Source: [Enterobacter] lignolyticus SCF1 | GTDB taxonomy: Bacteria > Pseudomonadota > Gammaproteobacteria > Enterobacterales > Enterobacteriaceae | Length of the DNA: 64,000 bases | Reading direction: 5' to 3' | NCBI RefSeq assembly: GCF_000164865.1 | Contig: NC_014618.1 | Location: 682,001 to 746,000 of the forward strand | Part shown: piece by piece, positions 32,252 through 41,250 of the stretch | Layout of the letters: each line of letters opens with the position of its first letter | Position numbering within the stretch: the stretch's first letter is position 1 | Notes under the pieces: model-generated | Told to the model about the DNA's origin: nothing | The model's input: the letters and a program-made list of their open reading frames with translations, nothing else | Databases searched by the model: none | Program-made: the position numbers and the translations under genes

Positions 32252-34567
32252 ATGCATTTGAGAAAGCTGGCAGTCCGTAATTTCAGAAGGCTGCACGATG
32301 TTGTTATCGATCTTGCGTCAGACATTTCAATTTTCGTAGGGGCGAATAACAGTGGTAAGACTTCTGTCGGTCATGCACTTCAACTATTCACCGGTAAAAG
32401 CCGATTCAATATTCATGACTTCAATGCTGAATGTTGGACTGACATTGTCACATTTGGAGAAGGGGCGGATGCTGCGTCGCTACCTTCACTGGAACTTGAT
32501 ATTTGGTTTGAAGTAACACCGAATGATGTTCATCGTGTAGTCGATCTTCTCCCCAGCCTATCGTGGTCAGGTTCTCTGGTTGGAATGCGCGTTGCTTTTT
32601 CCCCCATCAATCCTGAAGAAATCCGTTCGCGCTTCCTCGCAGTACGTCAGCTTGCTATCGATGCCACACCTAAAGATGAAAATGGAACTCTCAAATACGA
32701 TCCTTCACCTCGTAATCTTTGGGAATATCTTCGCGATAGACTCAATGACGAATATGAACTCCGCTATTATGTTCTTGATCCCGCACATTTCAATGCGGAA
32801 ATGATATCCGAGGAAGGCTATGAGCCTACTCCGCTCACAGGGCGTGATCGAAGTGGTCGCGAAATACTGAACAGCCTTATCCAAATCAACTTTTTGAATG
32901 CTCAGCGTCATCTTTCAGATGGTTCCGGAGGTTCCCGTTCGGAGGATCTTTCTCGTGTTCTCAGCCGTTTTTACGGACGAAATCTTGAACAAAAAGGTGA
33001 AGATTACGAAGCATTAATTGCTTTAGCTGCGTCTGAATCAGCTTTCAATCAGCATCTTGAACGCGTTTTTGCACCTACGCTGAAAAGTCTGGCGAAACTC
33101 GGATACCCTGGACTTTCAAACCCACGCATGATGATTCGTTCGGCCTTAGATCCGGCGCAGATCATGAACAACCAAAATGGGGCCGTAATACATTACGCGC
33201 TGGGGGAGGATGACGGTAATCCTACCCCACCAACACTACCCGATAGTTATAACGGGCTTGGATTTAAGAATCTGATCTTTATGGTTGTTGAATTACTCGA
33301 CATCCACAACCAATGGTTAGCAATAGAAGAGAATCGACCACCGGTTCACCTGATTTTTATTGAAGAGCCAGAAGCTCATCTCCACGCACAGTTACAGCAG
33401 GCTTTTATACGCAAGATAATGGACCTTCTTGCCATGGAGAGTCAGGAGCTTATGCACTACACCACTCAAGTGGTGGTGACTTCTCATTCAACTCATATTC
33501 TTTACGAACGTGGTTTTCGGCCGATCCGTTACTTTCGGCGGAAGCGTTCATCAAATATGTCGGCAACAGATGTGCTCAATCTCTCTGTTTTTTATGATAA
33601 TACTGATCCTGAAATTCGAGATTTTCTTGAGCGTTACTTGAAGCTGACCCATTGTGATTTGTTTTTTGCCGACGGGGCTGTACTTGTAGAAGGCAATGTT
33701 GAGCGGCTACTGCTCCCGCAAATGATTGCTACCGCCGCACCTAGATTAAAATCCTCTTACCTAACAGTCCTTGAGATTGGCGGTGCTTTTGGCTATCGAT
33801 TCCAAAAACTAATTGAATATCTTGGGCTTACTACACTCATTATTACTGATCTGGATAGTGTGTACTGTACCCCTCCGGAACAGGATGCAACAGAAGCTCG
33901 AGCAGATGAGTTAGATGGTCTTGCAGAAAATCCGGCTGCAAATGATGATGGCGAGGAACCTGATGATGATGAGGAAGAACAGGCCAACACAGAAACACCA
34001 GGAAAGGCTTGTATTGCCAGTCATCCTGGAGCTATGACCTCTAATCAAACACTTCGGCAGTGGTTACCGAAATGTGACACCGTTGTCGCTTTATGGGAAG
34101 CAACTGAGGAAATGAAAATACAAAGCCGCACAGCTGAGTGTGACGCTTTGGTTCGTGTTGCTTACCAGTGCCAGACAGATGTTACATGGAAAGAGGAAAC
34201 ACTGGCACTTGCTGGTCGTACTTTAGAGGAAGCTTTTGCACTTGAAAACCTGTCTTGGTGTCAGGATGTGAGCTGTAAGCCACTCAAGCTACGCATTGCC
34301 AGAGCTGTAAGTATGGACCTACTGCAACTGGCCCAGCGCATTCACAAACGCGTGCAATCAAAAAGCTTCAGTAAAACTGATTTTGCTCTGAATTTACTTC
34401 TTAAAAAACCGGATGAATGGTCTGTCCCAACATACATTGCTGAAGGATTAAAATGGCTCGAAGCTGAAATAGCCCCGCCGGAACTAGAAGTTGCAGAAGG
34501 TCAGGAAGAGAATGTTCAGGATATGTCCGTCGCTCTGGCTGAAACTGATGGTGGGAGGGTTGCATGA
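32252..34567 (+). CDS. gajA: Gabija GajA-type ATPase-TOPRIM (OLD family) nuclease
   Basis: A 771-residue OLD-family protein. The N-terminal ABC-type ATPase has FRRLHDVVIDL and Walker A GANNSGKTS (about 30-38), and IFIEEPEAHLHAQLQQ (about 367-382) as Walker B and D-loop. The C-terminal TOPRIM has GAVLVEGNVERLLLP (Glu near 480) and IITDLDSVY (DxD near 532), followed by an acidic insert rich in Asp and Glu. It is larger than Bacillus GajA (about 578). In Gabija, GajA nicks DNA and is released from inhibition when nucleotides are depleted during phage replication. The start is set at 32252 because AAGGA at 32239-32243 fits that ATG better than the one at 32246. The helicase gene overlaps its end by 4 bases. 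Confidence 0.85.
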   Translation: MHLRKLAVRNFRRLHDVVIDLASDISIFVGANNSGKTSVGHALQLFTGKSRFNIHDFNAECWTDIVTFGEGADAASLPSLELDIWFEVTPNDVHRVVDLLPSLSWSGSLVGMRVAFSPINPEEIRSRFLAVRQLAIDATPKDENGTLKYDPSPRNLWEYLRDRLNDEYELRYYVLDPAHFNAEMISEEGYEPTPLTGRDRSGREILNSLIQINFLNAQRHLSDGSGGSRSEDLSRVLSRFYGRNLEQKGEDYEALIALAASESAFNQHLERVFAPTLKSLAKLGYPGLSNPRMMIRSALDPAQIMNNQNGAVIHYALGEDDGNPTPPTLPDSYNGLGFKNLIFMVVELLDIHNQWLAIEENRPPVHLIFIEEPEAHLHAQLQQAFIRKIMDLLAMESQELMHYTTQVVVTSHSTHILYERGFRPIRYFRRKRSSNMSATDVLNLSVFYDNTDPEIRDFLERYLKLTHCDLFFADGAVLVEGNVERLLLPQMIATAAPRLKSSYLTVLEIGGAFGYRFQKLIEYLGLTTLIITDLDSVYCTPPEQDATEARADELDGLAENPAANDDGEEPDDDEEEQANTETPGKACIASHPGAMTSNQTLRQWLPKCDTVVALWEATEEMKIQSRTAECDALVRVAYQCQTDVTWKEETLALAGRTLEEAFALENLSWCQDVSCKPLKLRIARAVSMDLLQLAQRIHKRVQSKSFSKTDFALNLLLKKPDEWSVPTYIAEGLKWLEAEIAPPELEVAEGQEENVQDMSVALAETDGGRVA

Positions 34568-36441
34568 CCAGTCGCATTGGTAGCCCTGATACACAGGCAG
34601 ATATTGATGTTCGTATTTGTCTGGATAGCTCGCCACCACGTTCATTTGTCATGGTGGCTGGTGCTGGTTCAGGTAAAACAACATCTCTTATTAAAGCCTT
34701 GGCACATTTGGCTGATACCCGTGGTTCTGCTTTACGTCGTGCCGGGCAAAAAATATCCTGTATAACGTATACAGAAGTAGCTGTTGGTGAGATTGCCGCT
34801 GACGTTGGTAACTCACAGTTATTTCATATTTCAACCATTCATAGCTTTCTTTGGTCGATCATCCGACCTTTTCATTTAGATATCGCAAAGTGGGTCGTAG
34901 CGCGAATACATGAAAAAATAGCTGAAAAGCAAGCCCATTATGATAAGCCCAGAACACAAGCTAAAACAAAATCTCGTCTTGAAGATGAAATTGCCTATCT
35001 CTCTGCTCAACTTGAGTGCATTGATGATATTGATAAATTTATCTACGGGACAGGAAGTAACTATGCTAAGGGTATTCTAGGACACGATGATATTCTTAAA
35101 CTCGTCCCTGCTTGTGTTGAGGCTCATCCACTTTTGAGAAGGATTGTAGCCAAGCGCTTTCCATTTGTTTTTGTCGATGAAAGTCAGGATACCGATCCTG
35201 ATGTGATCTCTGCGCTTCGAACTATTGCTAATGACAATCCTGACATGTGCATAGGATTTTTTGGTGATCCGATGCAGAAAATCTATATGAGCGGAGCTGG
35301 TGCTATTCCGTTAAGTGATGGGTGGGCTGAAATTACAAAACCAGAGAATTTCAGATGTCCGACGTCTGTACTTGGTGTTATCAATTCGATTCGAGCTTCT
35401 GGGGATGGCCTCCAACAAATTCGTGGCCGAAAAACTATCGTAGATGGTGTTGAACAGACTGTATTAGGCACAGTGAATCTTTTCATCTTGCCTTCAAATG
35501 TGGAACGAAGTGCCTATCTCACATCTGTCAGACGTTACCTTGCAAATGAAACTAGCGATGAACAATGGCTAAGTGATACACGCGAAGGTGATGTTCGTCT
35601 GCTTGTTTTGGTGCATCGTATGGCAGCTAATCGACTGGGATTCCCTAATTTATTTTCTGCCCTTACTGATAAAGCACCGATGAGCTTGAGTGAAGGGGTG
35701 AACGATGGGTCAGCTTGGCCGCTTCGCCCATTTGTCCAGCATATCCTTCCAATTTTTGCGGCGGCTCAGGCAAACGATCAATTTCAGATTATGTCGATTA
35801 TGCGTAACGAGTGCCCAAAGCTGGAGCCATCACGACTGCATGGTCAAGCTATGGTGGCAGTCTTAAATGAACTACAACAAGGCATCAATGGCCTGCTTGC
35901 ACTGTTGGAAGATGGATCGCAAGCAACAGTTCGGGATATATTGCGACACGTTAGAGACTGTGAACTGCTACGTCTTGACGATCGTTTTGATAATCATTTA
36001 AGTGATGAACCTGTGAACGATGGTAATGATGACTTCGAAAATGTTCAGAACTATCTAAGATGCAATGCCCATGAACTTTGGGCGTACCGACGCTACCTTT
36101 CAGAGGAATCACCTTTTGCCACTCATCATGGTGTAAAAGGTGCACAGTTCGAGCGAGTGTTGGTTGTTATCGATGATGAAGAGGCTCGCTTCAGCCAATA
36201 TTCGTATGGAAAATATTTTCAATACATTCCCCTATCCGACAATGATCTAGCCAATCTTGAAGAGGGGAGAGAGTCAGTACTCGACCGTACTCGTCGTCTT
36301 TTTTATGTATGTTGCTCCCGTGCACTGAAAGACTTGGCTGTTGTCATCTTTGTTCCAGATGTCGCCGTCGCTCAAGCGGCAATTATTGCGCAAAATTTAT
36401 TCCCGGCATCGGTAATTCTAAGGGCGCACGATCTGGTCTAG
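34564..36441 (+). CDS. gajB: Gabija GajB-type UvrD-like helicase
   Basis: A 625-residue superfamily 1 helicase. Motif I is MVAGAGSGKTTSLIKAL (about residues 30-46), then SCITYTEVAVGEI (Ia), FVFVDESQDTDPDVI (II, DESQ near 204), FFGDPMQKIYMSG (III) and LFYVCCSRALKDLAVVIF (VI, about 580). The ATG overlaps the end of gajA (ATGA), the usual Gabija arrangement. GajB is thought to sense DNA ends or single strands made during phage infection and to activate GajA. It is longer than Bacillus GajB (about 494). A related two-gene OLD plus UvrD system would look similar, so the Gabija label rests on the pair order and domain content. Confidence 0.85.
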   Translation: MTSRIGSPDTQADIDVRICLDSSPPRSFVMVAGAGSGKTTSLIKALAHLADTRGSALRRAGQKISCITYTEVAVGEIAADVGNSQLFHISTIHSFLWSIIRPFHLDIAKWVVARIHEKIAEKQAHYDKPRTQAKTKSRLEDEIAYLSAQLECIDDIDKFIYGTGSNYAKGILGHDDILKLVPACVEAHPLLRRIVAKRFPFVFVDESQDTDPDVISALRTIANDNPDMCIGFFGDPMQKIYMSGAGAIPLSDGWAEITKPENFRCPTSVLGVINSIRASGDGLQQIRGRKTIVDGVEQTVLGTVNLFILPSNVERSAYLTSVRRYLANETSDEQWLSDTREGDVRLLVLVHRMAANRLGFPNLFSALTDKAPMSLSEGVNDGSAWPLRPFVQHILPIFAAAQANDQFQIMSIMRNECPKLEPSRLHGQAMVAVLNELQQGINGLLALLEDGSQATVRDILRHVRDCELLRLDDRFDNHLSDEPVNDGNDDFENVQNYLRCNAHELWAYRRYLSEESPFATHHGVKGAQFERVLVVIDDEEARFSQYSYGKYFQYIPLSDNDLANLEEGRESVLDRTRRLFYVCCSRALKDLAVVIFVPDVAVAQAAIIAQNLFPASVILRAHDLV

Positions 36442-36576
36442 CATGAATTTTATACGGACAATAATGGGCAACAACTACTACACGCATGACCGGATATAGT
36501 GCTGGTTTTGTTAAAAGACACCTGCATTCTAAAATTTTTCAGACATATATCATTTTCCTGAACGCAACATCATTAC

Positions 36577-36606
36577 GGCGAATTCCTCAAGGATTCGCCT
36601 TTTTTG
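36577..36606 (+). terminator. Intrinsic terminator after gajB
   Basis: GGCGAATTCC-TCAA-GGATTCGCC forms a 9-bp stem with one bulged base and is followed by TTTTTTG. It separates the defence pair from the yfjP-like GTPase gene. Confidence 0.85.
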
Positions 36607-36629
36607 TTTTATTTGTCTCAGGAGATGTC

Positions 36630-37493
36630 ATGAGAAATCGGGAAGGCCTGCAGCCGCTGCAGAACTCACTTTCTGGCTTGCCGCAATGGGTTTCTGAACG
36701 CATTTTGCACCAGGTAAGCCAGTTAACCAACTATGTGCCAGTGATCGGTATTATGGGCAAAACCGGAGTAGGTAAATCATCCCTTTGCAATGCTCTTTTT
36801 GCCGATAAGGTGTCACCTGTCAGCGATGTTACTGCCTGCACTCGCGACCCCTTATGCTTTCGCCTGCAGGTGGGCGAACATGCTATGACTATCGTCGATT
36901 TACCTGGTGTCGGAGAAAGTGGTGCACGTGATATTGAATACGCTGCACTTTACCGCAAGCAGCTTCCCCGACTCGACCTGATACTGTGGCTGATTAAGGC
37001 CGATGACCGAGCGCTGGCGGTGGATGAGCACTTTTATCATCAGGTGATTGGTGAAGCATACCGGCATAAGGTGTTGTTTGTTATCAGCCAGTCCGACAAG
37101 GTTGAACCCGCCTGCGGTGGTGAAAAGCTGTCCACAGAGCAGAAACAAAATATCGGCCGCAAAATCTGTCTGCTGCATGAGTTGTTCCAACCTGTAAACC
37201 CTGTCTGTGCGGTGTCGATACGTTTGCAGTGGGGGCTGCGGGTGATGACTGAACGGATGATTCGGTGCCTGCCACGGGAGGCCAGTAGTCCGGTGGCGGT
37301 ACAGCTTAGTGCTCCACTTCGTACCGATGCCGTTAATAAAAAAGCACGTGACGATTTTGGTGAAACGGTCGGCTCGGTACTGGACACAGTAAGTTCCATG
37401 CCCCTGATACCGGCCCCGGTTCGGACAATTATCCAGGCTGTACGCGACATCGTAGTATCAGTCGCTCGTGCAGTCTGGAATTTCTTCTTCTGA
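36630..37493 (+). CDS. yfjP: YfjP-like GTPase
   Basis: A 287-residue GTPase, the same length as E. coli YfjP, of the TRAFAC/Era-like group. G1 is GIMGKTGVGKSSLCNAL, G3 is TIVDLPGVGESGARD and G4 reads ISQSDKVEP, with SQSD in place of the usual NKxD. The C-terminal helices are hydrophobic (MPLIPAPVRTIIQAVRDIVV, VARAVWNFFF), suggesting membrane contact. The ATG at 36630 follows AGGAG, and the open frame upstream of it crosses the gajB terminator and is not coding. It restarts the CP4-57-like backbone after the defence cargo. YfjP/YeeP/YkfA proteins are common in such islands and have no settled function. Confidence 0.9.
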   Translation: MRNREGLQPLQNSLSGLPQWVSERILHQVSQLTNYVPVIGIMGKTGVGKSSLCNALFADKVSPVSDVTACTRDPLCFRLQVGEHAMTIVDLPGVGESGARDIEYAALYRKQLPRLDLILWLIKADDRALAVDEHFYHQVIGEAYRHKVLFVISQSDKVEPACGGEKLSTEQKQNIGRKICLLHELFQPVNPVCAVSIRLQWGLRVMTERMIRCLPREASSPVAVQLSAPLRTDAVNKKARDDFGETVGSVLDTVSSMPLIPAPVRTIIQAVRDIVVSVARAVWNFFF

Positions 37494-37523
37494 AAATTAA
37501 CCCTTCTAACCTGTAGTTTCCTG

Positions 37524-37556
37524 AGCCCTGCCGCCATTTTGCGGCAGGGCTTTTTT
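37524..37556 (+). terminator. Intrinsic terminator after yfjP
   Basis: AGCCCTGCCGC-CATTTT-GCGGCAGGGCT followed by TTTTT gives an 11-bp GC-rich stem and a U-tract, about 30 bases after the yfjP stop. Confidence 0.92.
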
Positions 37557-37588
37557 GCTTTTATTTATCCATCATGAGGAGTCTGCTT

Positions 37589-38416
37589 ATGACCCGTCTG
37601 GCTTCGCGCTTTGGCGCAGCAAACCTTATTCGTCGTGATCGTCCGCTAACCCGTGAAGAGCTGTATCTCGTGGTACCCAGTGTGTTCAGTGAGGATAAAC
37701 ACGAGTCACGTAGTGAAAAATACACCTACATACCCACCATATCCCTGCTGGACAGTCTGCAGCGCGAAGGCTTTCAGCCCTTTTTTGCCTGTCAGACCCG
37801 CGTGCGTGACCCAGGGCGTCGTGAGCATACAAAGCATATGCTGCGCCTGCGTCGGGAGGGGCAAATTACCGGCAAACAGGTGCCGGAAATTATTCTGCTC
37901 AACTCCCATGATGGCACCAGCTCATATCAGATGCTGCCGGGGTTATTTCGTGCGGTGTGTCAGAACGGCCTTGTTTGCGGTGAGTCGTTTGGCGAGGTGC
38001 GGGTGCCGCACAAAGGAGATGTGGTGAGTCAGGTGATTGAGGGAGCGTATGAAGTGCTGGGGATTTTTGACCGTGTGGAAGAGAAGCTGGATGCCATGCA
38101 GTCGCTGATGCTGCCGCCACCTGCACAACAGGCTCTGGCACAGGCTGCACTGACGTACCGTTTCGGTGAGGACCACCAGCCGGTGACAGCGCCTCAGATA
38201 CTCTCCCCACGCCGCTGGCAGGATGAGAGTAATGATCTGTGGACCACCTACCAGCGTATTCAGGAAAACCTGATTAAAGGCGGGCTCACTGGTCGAAGTA
38301 CAAAAGGTGGGCGAACACATACCCGCGCCGTGCGTGGTATCGACGGCGATGTGAAGCTTAACCGGGCACTGTGGGTGATGGCGGAAGCCATGCTCAGTGG
38401 TTTCCGGCCTGCGTGA
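37589..38416 (+). CDS. yfjQ: YfjQ, DUF932 family protein
   Basis: A 275-residue DUF932 protein recognised as YfjQ through long familiar segments: TRLASRFGAANLIRRDRPLT, YIPTISLLDSLQREGFQPF, EIILLNSHDGTSSYQMLPG and FRAVCQNGLVCGESFGEVRV. The family is frequent in CP4-type islands and plasmids, and no biochemical role is established. The start ATG at 37589 (MTRLASRF) is favoured over an in-frame ATG five codons earlier, because it matches the E. coli protein and follows GAGGAG-like sequence. It lies downstream of a strong terminator and so has its own promoter. An inverted repeat (CACATTTTA with TAAAATGTG) follows its stop. Confidence 0.93.
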   Translation: MTRLASRFGAANLIRRDRPLTREELYLVVPSVFSEDKHESRSEKYTYIPTISLLDSLQREGFQPFFACQTRVRDPGRREHTKHMLRLRREGQITGKQVPEIILLNSHDGTSSYQMLPGLFRAVCQNGLVCGESFGEVRVPHKGDVVSQVIEGAYEVLGIFDRVEEKLDAMQSLMLPPPAQQALAQAALTYRFGEDHQPVTAPQILSPRRWQDESNDLWTTYQRIQENLIKGGLTGRSTKGGRTHTRAVRGIDGDVKLNRALWVMAEAMLSGFRPA

Positions 38417-38642
38417 GTTCACATTTTACCTCTGGCATGGTTATTAAAATGTGAATAAATGACACACCCTGTCATTTCGGGTGCACAGAACTTGCCGGTT
38501 AAATCATCAGAAATCCACGCAGGTCTGATAATCACTGGCTTCATGCGCTTCCCAAATTAATTCCCGTCGTGGACATATCCTGTCACCCCTCTCCTTTAGA
38601 ATCTTATTTCTTTCAGTCAGTTAACAATGCGGAGGAACTTCC

Positions 38643-39353
38643 ATGCCACTGACAGAGCGCCGCTACGACAGGCTGGCGGTCAGGCTGTCGCTGATTATCA
38701 GCCGTCTTGTGGCGGGTGAAACGTTAGAGATGCAAAAACTGGCAACCGAGTTTGATGTGTCGGTCCGTACCCTGTACCGGGATTTTCGCGAACGACTGAT
38801 GTATCTGGACCTCGAGTGTCATCAGGGATGCTATCGCCTGCGGACCGGTGCAGGTCCGCAGGGTGAACTGGATGTGCTGACTTTTGCATACCGGGCCGGG
38901 CTGGCCGATATCTTTCCGGGGCTGGACCGGCGTCTGGCGGGCGCACTGCTGGCATCGGATGGAACCCCTTGCCTGGTGTGGCAGTCACCACAGCCGATAA
39001 CGGCCACCAGCCCGCTGGTATTTTATCGGCTGGTCAGCGCCATCACCGGCAGCCAACGTGTATTGCTGCTCGCGGATGGTGAACGTTGTGACGGACTGGC
39101 TCCGTACCGTCTGATATTTCTCGACGGCTGCTGGTACCTCACCGGTGAACTTAACGGGCATATAACCGTGCATCCTCTGGCGACCATCCATGCAGTGACA
39201 ATCCTGAACACCACTTTTACCCCGCGAAAACGTCTCAGCCAGTTAACCACACAGGCGGGCTTTATCCGGGCCCTTCCGCACTTCAGCTGTATTCGCGAAG
39301 TCCTGTCACTGGGGCCTTCTGATGAAGAGCCTGGCAGAACTTTGGCTCAATGA
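38643..39353 (+). CDS. yfjR: YfjR-like WYL-domain transcriptional regulator
   Basis: A 236-residue regulator. The N-terminal winged helix-turn-helix (RLSLIISRLVAGETLEMQKL, EFDVSVRTLYRDFRERL) is of the DeoR-like type. The WYL-like ligand domain shows LAPYRLIFLDGCWYLTGELN and HPLATIHAVTILNTTF, where LDGCWYLTGE corresponds to the WYL region. E. coli YfjR (233 residues) occupies the same place in CP4-57. WYL proteins sense nucleic acids or nucleotides in several defence settings, so a regulatory link to the cargo is possible but not shown. GGAGG lies at the right distance from its ATG. Confidence 0.88.
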   Translation: MPLTERRYDRLAVRLSLIISRLVAGETLEMQKLATEFDVSVRTLYRDFRERLMYLDLECHQGCYRLRTGAGPQGELDVLTFAYRAGLADIFPGLDRRLAGALLASDGTPCLVWQSPQPITATSPLVFYRLVSAITGSQRVLLLADGERCDGLAPYRLIFLDGCWYLTGELNGHITVHPLATIHAVTILNTTFTPRKRLSQLTTQAGFIRALPHFSCIREVLSLGPSDEEPGRTLAQ

Positions 39354-39375
39354 CTTATGTTAAGAAGGAAAAACA

Positions 39376-39504
39376 ATGACCTGGCATTACGAGAGAAATG
39401 GAATACGTCGCGATAATGTACCTGAAGACGACATCACCGACCTGATTATGCTCGGTGAACCGACCACTGGCATCTGCTATATAGACAGGAGGTCATCGAA
39501 CTGA
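39376..39504 (+). CDS. Short ORF after yfjR (42 aa)
   Basis: A 42-residue ORF starting MTWHYERNGIRRDNVPEDDI and ending in RRSSN. It is preceded by AAGGA 6 bases before the ATG and lies 22 bases after yfjR, so translation is plausible. It is strongly charged and has no membrane span. It could be a real small protein or the start of a gene truncated in this island. No family is recognised. Confidence 0.4.
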   Translation: MTWHYERNGIRRDNVPEDDITDLIMLGEPTTGICYIDRRSSN

Positions 39505-39639
39505 AACTGAATTCATCTCACTGTTAGCATTTGTGTTAATGCATAAAACATACTCTCAGCTAACGACCAAATTTAAAGTAGTGGTTACCACAGCCGATAC
39601 TTACCATCTGATCTTTCTACATTTTCAAAAAGGATACTC

Positions 39640-40509
39640 ATGAAAATATTATTTATTGCCCTGACACTTTTTTTAAGCTTTTACGTAAGCGCCTCAACGA
39701 TGGAAGATGCCGCCAAATGCACAGATAATTGCCCTTATCCAAGGGAACTGTACAAGTCTGACAAAAATTTTGCGGCAGAGCTAAACGATAACTTGAAATC
39801 TATTGGTATTAAGAATCCACTTTCTCCTGAGGGCTTACTGAACGGTGTTGAAACACCAGTAGAACGTTATGGAGATGGTAAAAATTTTATACTGGTAGGT
39901 AGTATATGTGGAAGTGATTGTTTCACCAGTTTCAAATTTCTTTTTGATTTAAATACACAGAAAATGAAATCAGCCTTGATTGAAAATGGCAAAGTAACTC
40001 TTATGGGTAACCCAACTCAAGATATAGTTAATTTTCTGCTTAAAGACGAAAATGTGGTTATTCCTAAAGTGCAAACTGCTACTGCAGAGCGCAATGATAT
40101 TCCTGCTAACACTATTTGGTCATTCAAGGATCCAAATGGGCGTGTGCTGTGGGATGTATGCGGTGGAAAACAAAGTTCATGTACTATAGTTTTAGCCGCT
40201 ACTAACAGAGTGGCAGTTGTTAACCGCAAGTCTACCAACGGTTGTGCGCTGGGCGATTTCTATGTCGTAGCAAAACCAGAAAAGACTTGGAATCAATACG
40301 ATACAGGAACTTGCAGTAGCAATGCCTACTTCAGTCAAGGCACGATGAATAACGGTCAATATCGTACTGTTGATGTCCGTCTTAACGGTGAACTCGTTAA
40401 GCGATTTCCTGTAGAGTATTGGTCGTTGGTTAAATCATTTTCTGGTGAAAATCGGCCAAAATGGAAAGAAAAAACCACAGGGAAACAATTTTTTGAAACT
40501 AATGAGTGA
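39640..40509 (+). CDS. Secreted Cys-containing hypothetical protein (289 aa)
   Basis: A 289-residue protein with a clear signal peptide (MKILFIALTLFLSFYVSAST). The mature part has Cys pairs in CTDNC, GSICGSDCF, CGGKQSSC, NGCALGDF and TGTC, suggesting several disulphides in the periplasm or outside the cell. The segment GSICGSDCFTSFKFLFDLNT is loosely reminiscent of Ivy-type lysozyme inhibitors, but I do not assign that function. It is AT-rich and inserted between yfjR and yfjX homologues, so it is probably additional cargo. It has its own promoter region. A hairpin (CATGCCCC with GGGGCATG, 40620-40648) follows. Confidence 0.72.
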   Translation: MKILFIALTLFLSFYVSASTMEDAAKCTDNCPYPRELYKSDKNFAAELNDNLKSIGIKNPLSPEGLLNGVETPVERYGDGKNFILVGSICGSDCFTSFKFLFDLNTQKMKSALIENGKVTLMGNPTQDIVNFLLKDENVVIPKVQTATAERNDIPANTIWSFKDPNGRVLWDVCGGKQSSCTIVLAATNRVAVVNRKSTNGCALGDFYVVAKPEKTWNQYDTGTCSSNAYFSQGTMNNGQYRTVDVRLNGELVKRFPVEYWSLVKSFSGENRPKWKEKTTGKQFFETNE

Positions 40510-40619
40510 GAATTTCTATCATGACAATAGACTGTGATTTACTGATTTAAAAAATAGATTACCCTCAGTTTAAATTGGCGTAGAAAATAATCAAAAAAGT
40601 TCATCTAGTCTGTCATCCT

Positions 40620-40648
40620 CATGCCCCACAACCAAGTTGGGGGGCATG
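40620..40648 (+). terminator. Terminator-like hairpin after the secreted-protein gene
   Basis: CATGCCCC pairs with GGGGCATG around an 13-base loop that can extend the stem through AAC/GTT. The following sequence is CCAGTTAAAC with no strong U-tract, so function is tentative. Confidence 0.45.
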
Positions 40649-40783
40649 CCAGTTAAACTAATAATGTCTATTCAAGTATCATTTTTAGTTTTATTAAAAA
40701 TTAATAAAACTCATTTTTAAAAATTCTTTTATTACCTATACACCAGCCATCGTCGCTGGCGTTTTTATTGACGGAGAATATCC

Positions 40784-41242
40784 ATGACGACACAAACGCA
40801 ATGCGAATTGATGTCCGCTAATGAACCTCAATTTGACCTTACTTCAACACCAGTACCTGACGAACAGCGTCTCGATTTCTGGCCGCTGTACTTTGGCGAT
40901 ATCCCGCAATGGATATCGCTGGAACCCCGTATTTTCGCCTGGATGGAGCGCTTTTGTGATGAGTACAGCGGTGGTATCTGGTCCTTTTACACGCTCAGCA
41001 GCGGCGGCGCGTTTATGGCCCCTGATGCTGACGGGGACGATAAATGGCATCTGTTCAACGGCATGAGCGGCAATGGTGCGGAAATGAGCGCGGAAGCCGC
41101 AGGTATTGCTGTCTGCCTGATCGAATACAGCCATCACGCTTGTCGCACCGAATGCGATGCCATGACGGAGCACTATTACCGCCTGCGGGATTACGCCCTG
41201 CAGCACCCTGAATCCAGCGCCATTCTGCGCATTATTGATTAA
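40784..41242 (+). CDS. yfjX: YfjX-like antirestriction protein (ArdB/KlcA family)
   Basis: A 152-residue ArdB/KlcA-type antirestriction protein, the length of E. coli YfjX. Recognisable segments are VPDEQRLDFWPLYFGDIPQW, YSGGIWSFYTLSSGGAFMAP and GNGAEMSAEAAGIAVCLIEY. These proteins protect incoming mobile DNA against type I restriction. It is the first of a compact run (yfjX-yfjY-ypjJ-yfjZ-ypjF) with gaps of 8-20 bases. It is notable that the island also encodes a type I restriction system, so the protein may dampen resident enzymes of a recipient or its own HsdR during transfer. A small hairpin with U-tract (40743-40766) precedes it. Confidence 0.92.
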   Translation: MTTQTQCELMSANEPQFDLTSTPVPDEQRLDFWPLYFGDIPQWISLEPRIFAWMERFCDEYSGGIWSFYTLSSGGAFMAPDADGDDKWHLFNGMSGNGAEMSAEAAGIAVCLIEYSHHACRTECDAMTEHYYRLRDYALQHPESSAILRIID

Positions 41243-41250
41243 GGATACTC

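Noticed and set aside
36486..36629. Upstream extension of the yfjP-like gene
   Set aside because: It would run through the gajB terminator hairpin. The ATG at 36630 has a strong AGGAG site and matches the known protein length.
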